From: JAXGXJ01 sp963816155
GTDB lineage: Bacteria > Actinomycetota > Thermoleophilia > RBG-16-64-13
Assembly: GCA_963816155.1 (NCBI GenBank)
Contig: CAWFJE010000010.1
Location: 186,001-250,000 of the forward strand
DNA length: 64,000 nt
Direction of reading: 5' to 3'
The notes below the pieces were generated by a model. It saw only the letters and a list, made by a program, of their open reading frames with translations. It did not search any database and was not told where the DNA came from. The translations under genes and the position numbers were made by a program. Shown piece by piece: positions 16,398 through 24,775 of the stretch; positions within the stretch are counted from its first letter, which is position 1; every line of letters starts with the position of its first letter.

Positions 16398-17381
16398 TCA
16401 CACCGTTACCTCCAGACCGTCCTCGGCGAAGACGACCCGGCCCTTGAAACCCGCGGCGAGAAACGCCGCCTCCGTCCGCTCGATCAACTCCGCGTCCACG
16501 GGAAGCGGCCACAGATGGGTGAGTACCACCGTTCCCACCCCTGCCTCCGTCGCCACCCGCACCACGTCGGGAAGAGGCATGTGGTTTGGAGCATCGGGGT
16601 CGCCCCGATAGGGGACGCACGCCTGATATTCAGCCGGCAATTCCGAAAGGACTCCACGGGGCGGACGCGGCCTGGTCCCGTCGGCCCAAGGGTTCGCGTC
16701 GATCACCAGGACATCGGCGCCTTCGGACAGCGCGATCAACCGGGCGTCGAACGCGGTGTCACCGGAAACCACGACGGATCTCCCGTCGACCGCGAAGCGA
16801 TAGGCAAGGTCATACATCGAATGGGTCATCTCGGCGGTGGTGACCCTGATCCCGTCGAGACCGAACTCGTTCGACCCCGTGACTTCGCGCACGTCCACAC
16901 CCTTGAACATCCCCTCAGCGTCGATGCCGGAGGGGCCACCCACCAACCAGCGGTAGACCAGATCGTCGCGGAAGAAGGTCACCAAGAAGCGATGCAACTC
17001 CCCCACGCCAGGGGGCCCGATGAGGTCCAGGTGCTTTCCGCCTTCGCCCCATCTCGTCGTGATTACGTCGAAATAGTCATTAACGTGATCCTGATGCAGG
17101 TGCGTGAAGATCACGGCGGCGATGTCTCCGTGCCGGTAGGAGCCGTGCGGGCCCCCTTTGACGAAACTCAGGGAGGCGCCATTGCCCGTGTCCAGGACGT
17201 AGTACTTGCCTTTGTGCTGGATGACGGTGCAGGCGCAAGCCCGCTCCGGGTTCAGTTCGGGCGACCCGCTGCCCATGGTTATCACGCTGAAAGGGCTCTC
17301 GTGGGGGTAGGCCGGGAAAGAAGCCCCACTCACCCCGGGCAGCCTGACCGGACTCGTCCTTGCACCTGACTTCTGTTTCAC
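16398..17381 (-). CDS. Metallo-beta-lactamase-fold hydrolase (copy 1)
   Basis: The 327-residue MBL-fold protein has the zinc motif FTHLHQDHVNDY at residues about 90-101, an early strand FSVITMGSGSPELNPERA, a later VVSGDTAFDARL (metal-bridging Asp), and a final VVLTHLWPL (His ligand). This set resembles the RNase Z/arylsulfatase/lactonase side of the fold. GTG 17381 is preferred because AGGAGG lies ten bases upstream; the longer TTG-initiated reading would overlap the region next to the three-part element. It is the first gene after element copy B and so probably the first gene of the 13-kb operon. The paralogue at 26233 is clearly related over its full length. The substrate, an ester or lactone, is unknown. 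Confidence 0.87.
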   Translation of the reverse strand: MKQKSGARTSPVRLPGVSGASFPAYPHESPFSVITMGSGSPELNPERACACTVIQHKGKYYVLDTGNGASLSFVKGGPHGSYRHGDIAAVIFTHLHQDHVNDYFDVITTRWGEGGKHLDLIGPPGVGELHRFLVTFFRDDLVYRWLVGGPSGIDAEGMFKGVDVREVTGSNEFGLDGIRVTTAEMTHSMYDLAYRFAVDGRSVVVSGDTAFDARLIALSEGADVLVIDANPWADGTRPRPPRGVLSELPAEYQACVPYRGDPDAPNHMPLPDVVRVATEAGVGTVVLTHLWPLPVDAELIERTEAAFLAAGFKGRVVFAEDGLEVTV

Positions 17382-17420
17382 GCCGGCGACGCCTCCTGGA
17401 AGACTCTGATATGCCAAGTA

Positions 17421-17446
17421 GTATCGTTCCTTGATACGTCAGTATC
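17421..17446 (-). promoter_or_regulatory. Three-part element, copy B (GTATC-N7-GATAC-N4-GTATC)
   Basis: It matches all 15 fixed positions. The dyad extends to TGATAC-N4-GTATCA. It sits 39 bp upstream of the GTG of the MBL hydrolase that opens the operon running to 4501. Read on the gene strand it is GATAC-N4-GTATC-N7-GATACT. The last half-site could double as a -10 box (GATACT), so an operator over a promoter and an unusual promoter are both possible. Confidence 0.7.
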
Positions 17447-17542
17447 ACGAGTTGAGTAACACTCACTTTGGCAAACCGAGGCTCATTTGTCAACAACCAC
17501 AGCAGCGCAACGCCCGGGCGAAGGGCGCTTCGCGCAAGGCGA

Positions 17543-18229
17543 CTATCGCTTGGCGAAGTACTCGGCCACCTCGGCCTGCGACCGGAACTCGCCACTGCCG
17601 CACGCGTTGAAATGGAGGACCTCCGCCAGGGGCCGCACCTTCTTGGGCAGGGGTTCGAAATCGGAGTAGCCGAGCGCCATCATCTCGTACAGCGCCAATT
17701 CCGCGGGGATACCGAGCAACTCCTTGATCTTGGACGCGGCCGGATCGTGCCCTGCGGCCGACACCCATCTCGTAGCCAGTCCCAGGGCGGTGGCGGCAAG
17801 ATGCATGTGCTCGTACGCGGCCGCAAGAGTGCTGGTGAGCACCGCTTCCCACTGCCGGTCATCCTCTCTCAAGCGAGGAGGGCCGAACGCTCTCACCCTG
17901 GTATCGCCCAGCACCAGGATGAACACCGGAGCCGTCTTGAACCCCAAAGGATCCTTGACCGGGGCCTTGTTCTCACCCCGCGTCCCCAGGACCGGACCGT
18001 GCCCTTGTGGAGGGCGCGGAGCCGACTCTGCCAGGATCTCGACGATACGACTCCGCAGTTCCCCGTGTGTGATCGCCACGAATTCCCACGGTTGCGAGTT
18101 GAATCCGGAGGGCGCGTACCTCGCAGCGTCTACGATCTCCTCGATGTGGGCGACCGGCACCGGGTCGGATCGAAAATGCCAGTAACTGCGCCTTCTCTTG
18201 ATGATATCGATGAGACCTTCGTAGTCCAT
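17543..18229 (-). CDS. Nitroreductase-family FMN oxidoreductase
   Basis: The 228-residue protein has the FMN-binding start of the family (IIKRRRSYWHFRSDPV, RRRS contacting FMN phosphate) and YAPSGFNSQPWEFVAI at residues about 42-57. It also has the distal motif LGLATRWVSAAGHDPAASKI and ends with a short charged tail. ATG 18229 is favoured by GGAG six bases upstream over ATG 18241. These homodimeric enzymes reduce nitro, quinone or enone groups with NAD(P)H, or dehalogenate. It follows the molybdoenzyme gene by 49 bp and is probably cotranscribed from element copy C. A role in reducing an aromatic intermediate is inferred only. Confidence 0.88.
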   Translation of the reverse strand: MDYEGLIDIIKRRRSYWHFRSDPVPVAHIEEIVDAARYAPSGFNSQPWEFVAITHGELRSRIVEILAESAPRPPQGHGPVLGTRGENKAPVKDPLGFKTAPVFILVLGDTRVRAFGPPRLREDDRQWEAVLTSTLAAAYEHMHLAATALGLATRWVSAAGHDPAASKIKELLGIPAELALYEMMALGYSDFEPLPKKVRPLAEVLHFNACGSGEFRSQAEVAEYFAKR

Positions 18230-18278
18230 TCTTCGCTCCATTCCGCGCGTTGACGAGATCGACGACCGACCCGACGCT

Positions 18279-20906
18279 CTAGACGCCGCCCTCCGCGAAA
18301 CCGGCCAAGCACGGCCCGGCGGTGATATGGCATTCCCTCGCGAACGCCTCCGGATACTCGGCCCGCAGGGCGTCGAGGTCGGTCTTCTCCACCTCCACCA
18401 GGAAGCCTGAGACCGCCATGCCCACCGTGTTCTTCGAGGTGCAGTTGCGCGGCACTATGGTGTTGATCACCCCGCCCCGGTCGATCTCGCCGGGGACTAT
18501 GGGGTCGTACTTGGCCCCGTGGTCGATGCCCACGGCTCCGGGGATGATCCGCTCGGTGACATAGGCGCCGGCCAAGACCGTCCCCCGCTCGTTGTAGATG
18601 GAGACGACGTCGCCGTGTCTGATTCCGCGCTTCTGCGCATCCTCCGGGTTCATCCACAAGGGGTGGTACTGATACCCGTCGGCGCCGCGGATCTTGCAGG
18701 TCTCGATCTCCCGGAACCAGGTGACGTCATCGTGCTGGGAATGCACTCCCCAGCGGGGGTGGTTGCTCATGACCAGGAGCGGATACGTCTTGCTCCGCTC
18801 CGTGCCGATGGTCTCCTGGTGCGACTCGCCTTCGGGGATCCACTTGGGTACCGGCGGACGCTCGGGATCATCGGGAAAGTGCTCGGCCAGCCCGGTGGAG
18901 TAGAACTCGAGCCTGCCGGTGGGAGTGCTCAGCGGGTGCTTGTCCGGATCTTCGTAGAACTCGATGAGACCGGCGGGGATACTCTCCCAGTCGGGGTCGG
19001 TGGGGACCACGTAGTAGCCCTTCTCGTTCAGCTCCTCCCAGGAGATCTTGTCGGCCGAACCGGAGGTCTCATACCCTTCCCTGATGATCTCGGGGATGGT
19101 CATCCCGCCGGTGTATTCCTCCAGCATGCCCAACTTCTCGGCGATCTTGCAGACCACCTCGTAGTCGCTGCATGACTCTCCCAGGGACTCCATGCACCGG
19201 GGCTGAGGATACAAAAGGTCCATCTGCCCGCTGAAGACGTCGCTGCCGAGATCGTCTTCCTCGAACTTGGTGTTGACGGGCAGGATGACGTCCGCGAGCA
19301 GGGCATCGTTCTCGATCCAGGGGTGCTGGCAGAAGATGAACTCGATGTCGGCGTGGCGCATGGCGCGGATGAAGTTGTTGCCGTCGTTCCAGCAGGTGAT
19401 CCAGGAGGGCGAGTCGGTCCAGATCATGTGGATCTTGGAGCAACCGTCGGCCGGATACTTGTACTTGACGAACTGTTCGGTGCGGTCGCTGCGCATGCCG
19501 TACTTGTTACCGTACCACTCACCCTGGCCGCTCAGGATCAGATCGGGCACCAGGGTCTTGGGGACCAGAGAATCCCGGCCGAACTCAGGGGGTCCGTCCC
19601 CACGATATGCCGCGTGCAGATCGGTCGGCACCTGTGGCCGCGGCGCCGACATGAACTTGGGGTTCAGTTCGAGGGCCCATTCGATCATTTTGGCCTGATT
19701 GCAGCCCGGCCGACCCAGACCCTGCATGCCCAGGCACATGGCCTGCAGCCGAGCCGGTTCGGTGGCGTAAGGACCGCGGATGGCGGGGCCGCCGTTCCCG
19801 ATGACGACAGTGGTCCGCTTGGAGGCCCATTCGTCCGCCAGAGCCTTGATGATGCGGGCCGGCACCCCTGTGATGGGCGCCGCCCACTCCGGGCTCTTGG
19901 GTATTCCGTCTTCCTCGCCCATCACATAGGCCTCGAACTTGTCGACGCCATAGGCATGGGTGGCCAGGTATTCCTTGTCGTACGTACCCCGAGTGAACCA
20001 GCGATGGGCTACGGCAAGATAGAGGGCCGCGTCGGTGTTGGGCAGGAGGGGGATCCATCTGTCCGCATGCACCGCATTCGCGTAGTTGCAGTCGGGAGCG
20101 ATGTAGATCTGCCTGATGCCTAGCTCAGTCCACCAGAAGCTGAGCCGGCTGACGAGTTGGCCGCCCCAGCCCCAGGTGGTGGTCTCCTGGTCGCAGCCCC
20201 AGAAGAGCAGAAGCTCGGCGTTCTTGGCGATGTCGTAGAGCAGGTTCTGCTGGGGAGTCTGCTGACCCAAGGGTTCGCAGCCCCACACGTGCTTGGCCCC
20301 CCACCACCAGCCTTCCCAGCTATCCGCGTTGCGCACCTGGTGTGTGAAGCCGCCGAAGAGGCGAAGTAGCTTGCGGCCACATCCGTGCGGTCCGTGTACC
20401 AGCTTGTTATCGCCGTGCTGGTCGTTCTGATAGAGGATGGCCGTAGGGCCGTAGGTCCCTTTGACCCGCAGCATCTCGGTGGTGATGATGTCCAGGGCCT
20501 CATCCCAACTGATGCGCTCGTACTTGCTGACTCCTCGGTTCTGGATGTTGCGCCCGCCGGGACCGGTGGAGCCCGGGGCACCTGTTTGGTCGAAGTCCAC
20601 CCGCTTCATGGGGTAGCGGATGCGGGCCGGTGAAAAGACCCGCTTCTTGTAGGCGAGGCTCAGCGGAGGCGGCAGCGTCTTGTCGCCGGGCTCGAAGGTG
20701 CTTCCGCGGGCGTGCATGACCCACGGCTTGACTTCGTCGCGCGTGTACTTCTCGAAGTAGCGGAGGGGGCGGATGCGCAGGACCTTGCCATCCTTCACAT
20801 CGACCATGCAGGCGTTGGCTCCCCAACTTGCCCCCAGGAAACTCATGTCGCGGACGATCGTCCTCTCGCCTGATGTGTCCGCTGAACCCTTGGTCGACTC
20901 TTTCAC
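18279..20906 (-). CDS. Molybdopterin oxidoreductase resembling transhydroxylase large subunit (AthL-like)
   Basis: This is an 875-residue bis-MGD enzyme of the DMSO reductase family. It lacks the N-terminal [4Fe-4S] cysteines: the start FLGASWGANACMVDVKDGK has none of the Cys spacing. Matches remembered from pyrogallol-phloroglucinol transhydroxylase AthL are ISWDEA-DI, the motif NADSWEGWWWG (NPDSWEGWHWGG in AthL) and SPEWAAPITGVPARIIKALA. Ser196 in DSWEGW corresponds to the AthL Mo-ligand serine. The C-terminal dinucleotide-binding domain follows (HPRWGVHSQHDD, RGGVINTI). No Tat signal is present, so it is cytoplasmic. GTG 20906 has AGGAG five bases upstream. The small FeS subunit expected beside it (BthL) is not encoded adjacent. 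Hydroxyl transfer or aromatic hydroxylation/dehydroxylation is likely, but the substrate is unproven. Confidence 0.82.
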   Translation of the reverse strand: MKESTKGSADTSGERTIVRDMSFLGASWGANACMVDVKDGKVLRIRPLRYFEKYTRDEVKPWVMHARGSTFEPGDKTLPPPLSLAYKKRVFSPARIRYPMKRVDFDQTGAPGSTGPGGRNIQNRGVSKYERISWDEALDIITTEMLRVKGTYGPTAILYQNDQHGDNKLVHGPHGCGRKLLRLFGGFTHQVRNADSWEGWWWGAKHVWGCEPLGQQTPQQNLLYDIAKNAELLLFWGCDQETTTWGWGGQLVSRLSFWWTELGIRQIYIAPDCNYANAVHADRWIPLLPNTDAALYLAVAHRWFTRGTYDKEYLATHAYGVDKFEAYVMGEEDGIPKSPEWAAPITGVPARIIKALADEWASKRTTVVIGNGGPAIRGPYATEPARLQAMCLGMQGLGRPGCNQAKMIEWALELNPKFMSAPRPQVPTDLHAAYRGDGPPEFGRDSLVPKTLVPDLILSGQGEWYGNKYGMRSDRTEQFVKYKYPADGCSKIHMIWTDSPSWITCWNDGNNFIRAMRHADIEFIFCQHPWIENDALLADVILPVNTKFEEDDLGSDVFSGQMDLLYPQPRCMESLGESCSDYEVVCKIAEKLGMLEEYTGGMTIPEIIREGYETSGSADKISWEELNEKGYYVVPTDPDWESIPAGLIEFYEDPDKHPLSTPTGRLEFYSTGLAEHFPDDPERPPVPKWIPEGESHQETIGTERSKTYPLLVMSNHPRWGVHSQHDDVTWFREIETCKIRGADGYQYHPLWMNPEDAQKRGIRHGDVVSIYNERGTVLAGAYVTERIIPGAVGIDHGAKYDPIVPGEIDRGGVINTIVPRNCTSKNTVGMAVSGFLVEVEKTDLDALRAEYPEAFARECHITAGPCLAGFAEGGV

Positions 20907-20968
20907 GACCGCTCCTTTGGATGCTCGCCGACGACCCGGCCACCGCAGGTTTCCTGTGCGCCCCCCGC

Positions 20969-20994
20969 GTCTCGGCTAATGATATAGGCGTATC
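20969..20994 (-). promoter_or_regulatory. Three-part element, copy C (GTCTC-N7-GATAT-N4-GTATC)
   Basis: It matches 13 of 15 fixed positions with exact spacing. The flanking pair T...A is preserved around the N4 dyad (TGATAT-N4-GTATCA). It lies 62 bp upstream of the GTG of the molybdoenzyme, in the same orientation as copies A, B and D. It also lies beyond the 3' end of the ABC exporter gene ending at 21060. Confidence 0.6.
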
Positions 20995-21059
20995 AAAGCA
21001 GGTCGAATATGTCACAGCGCGGTATGCCTGTCAACAGAGGGTGTCGACCCACTCCGTTC

Positions 21060-22910
21060 TCAGGTACGCTCTCGCTCGACCTCGTCTTCCGATCGGAACT
21101 GCCGGTGGTACAGGTCGGCATACCTGCCCTTGGCCGCCAACAGTCGCTCATGAGTGCCCCGCTCGACGATCCGCCCGTGGTCGATCACCAGTATTTGATG
21201 TGCCCGCCGGACTGTGGACAACCGGTGGGCAATCACCACGGTCGTCCGCCCTTCCATTATCCGCTCGAGACTCTGCTGCAGTACCCGCTCGGTGAGCGTG
21301 TCCACGCTCGCCGTGGCCTCATCGAGAACCAAGATCAGCGGGTCGTGGAGCACGGCCCGGGCGAAAGCCACCAGTTGCCGCTGCCCCTGACTGAGATTGC
21401 CGCCCCGTTCCCCGACGGGATGGCTGTAGCCCGTTGCCAGCTTGCTGATGAACGTGTGAGCCCCTGCGACGGTGGCCGCCTCCGCCACTTCTTCGTCGGT
21501 GGCGTCCAGCCGGCCGTAGCGGATGTTGTCGGCGACGCTCCCCGAGAAGAGGAACGGGTCTTGGGGCACCAGCGCGATGCGCGCCCGAAGAGAGGCCTGG
21601 GTCACACCCCGGACATCGAAGCCGTCGACCGCGACCGAGCCCGAGCCCACGTCATAGTACCGGAGCAGCAGGTTTATCACTGTGCTCTTGCCGCCGCCGG
21701 TCGGTCCTACCAGCGCTACCGTCTCCCCGGGTTCCGCCATGAAGCTCACGCCATGCAGCACCGGCTCCTTCGGGAGGTACGAGAACGAGACATCGGAGAA
21801 CTCGATCCGTCCTCTGGGCTGCGCGCCGCCGAGCCGACCGTTCGCACCCGCCAGAGCGTCCTCCAGGGACATGGCGTCCGCCCGGTCGACCACCTTGGGC
21901 TGCTGGTCAACGAGGTCGAAGATCCTCTCGGCCGCGGCTAGAGTGGACTGCAGTTGCGCGTAGAACATCGAGAGGAGTTGCAGGGGACGGAAGAAGAGCT
22001 GCACGTAGACAAGGAAGGCGACGACCACGCCGACGCTGGCCGCGGGAGGTTCCTGGAGGGCGAGGTAGCCTCCAACGGCAGCGACCATGGCCATCGCCAA
22101 CATGCCTAGGAGATCGAGGACGGGCGTGAACGTGCTGGTGATGGCAACAGCCTTGATGTTCGCGTCTCGGTTGACCGCGTTCAATTCCCGAAAGCGCTCA
22201 GTAGTCACGTCCACGCGATTGAAGGCCTGAGTCACCCGTACAGCAGCGAGGTCTTCCTGGAGGTTCGCGCTGACGTCGCCGATCGTCTGCCGCGTGTAGC
22301 GGAAAGAGCGACGGGCCAGTCGAGAGAAGATCCGCGCCACGCCGACGGTAAGAGGCACTGCGATGAACGTGACCAGAGCCAGCCTCCATTCCACAACGAG
22401 CATGGCGACCGAGATGCCGATGAGTCCGAAGAGACCGCCGATCGTGGGGCTGAGAACGCCGGGAGAAAGCGTCGAGTCGAGCGTCTGGACGTCGTTGACC
22501 AACCGGCTCATCAGATCTCCGGTGTCATGCTGATGGAAGTACTGCAGATCGAGCCTCTGGAGGGACGTGAAGATAAGCGTGCGGAAGCGTTTCATCAGCC
22601 TTTGGCCGATCTTGCCCAGCAGCCGCTCCTGGCTGCGATTGGTGACGTAGAGCAGGAGATAGGTAGCAAGCAGGGCGATCATCAACTCGGTGAGCAGCTT
22701 GATGTCGCCCCCGATCACCGCCGAGTCGATGGCCGCGCCGATTATAAAGGGTCCGGCCGCCATGAGCGCCGCCCCTATCATGACCACCCCGAGAGCTCCG
22801 GCGATCGCCCGGTGCATATCCCCCAGGTACGACCACATCCGCAGCAGCACGTGACCCGCGTCACTAGGCCGCTCCTCCGCGCCTAGGGGCATCATGCCGG
22901 GCCGCCTCAT
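21060..22910 (-). CDS. ABC exporter half-transporter with canonical ATP site
   Basis: The 616-residue protein has six membrane segments (residues about 35-330) fused to an ATPase domain: Walker A GPTGGGKST, signature LSQGQRQ, Walker B LILVLDEATASVD with the catalytic Glu, then the switch His in IVIAHRLSTV. ATG 22910 overlaps the stop of the partner gene (ATGA). A long open reading upstream of 22910 in this frame is only the partner gene in another frame. Together with the protein at 22907 it matches heterodimeric exporters such as TM287/288 and BmrCD: this is the canonical-site subunit (LSQGQRQ as in TM288). Substrate is unknown, perhaps drugs, lipids or pathway by-products. Confidence 0.9.
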   Translation of the reverse strand: MRRPGMMPLGAEERPSDAGHVLLRMWSYLGDMHRAIAGALGVVMIGAALMAAGPFIIGAAIDSAVIGGDIKLLTELMIALLATYLLLYVTNRSQERLLGKIGQRLMKRFRTLIFTSLQRLDLQYFHQHDTGDLMSRLVNDVQTLDSTLSPGVLSPTIGGLFGLIGISVAMLVVEWRLALVTFIAVPLTVGVARIFSRLARRSFRYTRQTIGDVSANLQEDLAAVRVTQAFNRVDVTTERFRELNAVNRDANIKAVAITSTFTPVLDLLGMLAMAMVAAVGGYLALQEPPAASVGVVVAFLVYVQLFFRPLQLLSMFYAQLQSTLAAAERIFDLVDQQPKVVDRADAMSLEDALAGANGRLGGAQPRGRIEFSDVSFSYLPKEPVLHGVSFMAEPGETVALVGPTGGGKSTVINLLLRYYDVGSGSVAVDGFDVRGVTQASLRARIALVPQDPFLFSGSVADNIRYGRLDATDEEVAEAATVAGAHTFISKLATGYSHPVGERGGNLSQGQRQLVAFARAVLHDPLILVLDEATASVDTLTERVLQQSLERIMEGRTTVVIAHRLSTVRRAHQILVIDHGRIVERGTHERLLAAKGRYADLYHRQFRSEDEVERERT

Positions 22911-24721
22911 GACTTCTCCCCCATCGGCCCCACGGAACCTACCCCGGGCCGCAGGGCCGGCGGTTCGGGCTGAAGCTGAGAGTCGACGATCTCGCCATAG
23001 AGTGGACTGTCGCGCAGCAGATCGTCGTGACCTCCGTCCGCCACAATCCTCCCCCCTTCGAGGACCAGGATGCGGTCGGCGCGCATGACCGTCGAGACGC
23101 GATGGGCGATCACAAGCGACGTGCGGCCCACCATGAGCTGTTCCAGAGCTTCTTGCAGGTCGCGTTCCGTGTTGGCATCGACCGAGCTCGTGGCGTCGTC
23201 GAGCAGCAGGATGACGGGGTCCATCAGCAGGGTCCGGGCGATCGAGAGGCGCTGGCGCTGTCCGCCCGAGAGGGTGACACCACGCTCCCCGACCTTGGTG
23301 TCGTATCCGGCCGGGAGCGCGGTGATGAAATCGTGGGCTTGGGCGACTCGCGCGGCCGCGACGATCTCGTCGCCGGTGGCGTGTGGCCGGCCGAAGGCGA
23401 TGTTCTCCTTGATGGTCCCGCCGAAGAGCGTCGACTCCTGGAGGACTATGCCGATATGAGCCCGAAGGCTGGCAAGGGTCACCTCCCGGATGTCGATGCC
23501 GTCCACCCGGATGCACCCCTCCCGGACATCGTAGAAACGAGGTACCAGGTTGACCATGGTCGACTTGCCGGACCCGGTCGAGCCCACGAGGGCCACCCTC
23601 TGTCCGGGAAGGATGTCGACACTCACTTCTGCGAGAACATCATCCTGCTGCCCGGCATAGCGGAACGACACGTTGTCAAAACTCAGACGGCCCTTGATGG
23701 CCCCAAGGTCGCCGGCCCCGGGCTCATCGCTCACTTCGCTCTCGGTGTCGATCACCTCGAAGACCCTGACCGCGCTGGCGCCCGCCCGCGACATGAGACC
23801 GCCCACCATTCCCAGCGGATACACCTGGGTGAGCATGAAGGCCAGGTAGGTCGTGAAAGCGACCAGAGAACCGACGCTCATCTCCCCAGAGATCACCAGG
23901 CTCCCGCCGTACCAGATGACGGCCAAGTTCCCCAGGCTGCCGGCCAGGAAGATCAGGGGCATGGTCGCCGACATCCCCCAAAGCACGCGAAGGCTTTGCC
24001 CGTACAACTCCTCGTTGGCCGCTTCGTAGCGGTCCCGCTCGTAACCCTCCCGGCCGAAGGCCATGACCACCGCCACCCCCGCCAGGTTCTCCTGAAGGAT
24101 GGCGAGCAACTTCCCCCACCCTTGCTGCCTGCCCGTATGAAGCGGGAAGATACGAGTCACAAGGACCCAGAAGACGATGAAGATGACCACCACAGAAACA
24201 AAGGTCACGACTGCCAGCCGGGGCTCGAGCACCACGAGCAGAACGAGCGTGCCGGCCATTGTGATGATGGCGGCAACGAGGTTGACCAGACCCATGCCGG
24301 AGAACTGGCGGACGTTCTCGACATCAGAAGTCATGCGGGTCATCAATTGCCCGGTCTGGGCCCGGTCGTGAAAGCCGAAGGACAGCCGGTGCAGTTTGAC
24401 GAACAGGTCGTTGCGTAGGTCGAAAGCGACACTCTGGCCGACCTTCTCCGAAAGGTAACCTTGGAAGAAGGAGAAGACCCCACGCACCAGGGCCAGTCCG
24501 AAGAGGGCGGCAGACGGGATCGCCACCCACCGCCAATCGCCTCCCTCCATTCCCCTGTCGATCAGCAGCCGGATGAACTGCGGGGCCACCAGGGTGAGCC
24601 CCGCCGCCACCAGAACCGAACCGAAAGCACCGGCGACGCTCGAGGCATGGGGGCCCAGGTAGCGAAGCGAGCGCCCCAACTCGGTGAAGGAATGGCCTCG
24701 ATGGCCGGCTGCCCTAGCCAC
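22907..24721 (-). CDS. ABC exporter half-transporter with degenerate ATP site
   Basis: The 604-residue membrane ATPase has transmembrane helices in residues about 25-320, Walker A GSTGSGKST, signature LSGGQRQRLSIART and Walker B VILLLDDATSSVD, where the catalytic Glu is replaced by Asp. That replacement is typical of the non-catalytic site in heterodimeric exporters (TM287, BmrC). The next gene supplies the canonical partner. The start is a GTG at 24721 with no strong ribosome site, 54 bp after the DUF1566 lipoprotein gene, so the pair may be the last part of the region 5 transcription unit or have its own promoter. Confidence 0.9.
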   Translation of the reverse strand: MARAAGHRGHSFTELGRSLRYLGPHASSVAGAFGSVLVAAGLTLVAPQFIRLLIDRGMEGGDWRWVAIPSAALFGLALVRGVFSFFQGYLSEKVGQSVAFDLRNDLFVKLHRLSFGFHDRAQTGQLMTRMTSDVENVRQFSGMGLVNLVAAIITMAGTLVLLVVLEPRLAVVTFVSVVVIFIVFWVLVTRIFPLHTGRQQGWGKLLAILQENLAGVAVVMAFGREGYERDRYEAANEELYGQSLRVLWGMSATMPLIFLAGSLGNLAVIWYGGSLVISGEMSVGSLVAFTTYLAFMLTQVYPLGMVGGLMSRAGASAVRVFEVIDTESEVSDEPGAGDLGAIKGRLSFDNVSFRYAGQQDDVLAEVSVDILPGQRVALVGSTGSGKSTMVNLVPRFYDVREGCIRVDGIDIREVTLASLRAHIGIVLQESTLFGGTIKENIAFGRPHATGDEIVAAARVAQAHDFITALPAGYDTKVGERGVTLSGGQRQRLSIARTLLMDPVILLLDDATSSVDANTERDLQEALEQLMVGRTSLVIAHRVSTVMRADRILVLEGGRIVADGGHDDLLRDSPLYGEIVDSQLQPEPPALRPGVGSVGPMGEKS

Positions 24722-24775
24722 ACTGCGCTCTAGGAACCAACAGCATGGGTCGGTTCAGCCAAGTGGACGACACTC

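Noticed and set aside
22911..23516. In-frame N-terminal extension of the ABC exporter at 21060 to give 818 residues
   Set aside because: The added part is the neighbouring ABC gene read in another frame; ATG 22910 overlaps that gene's stop in the usual ATGA form.
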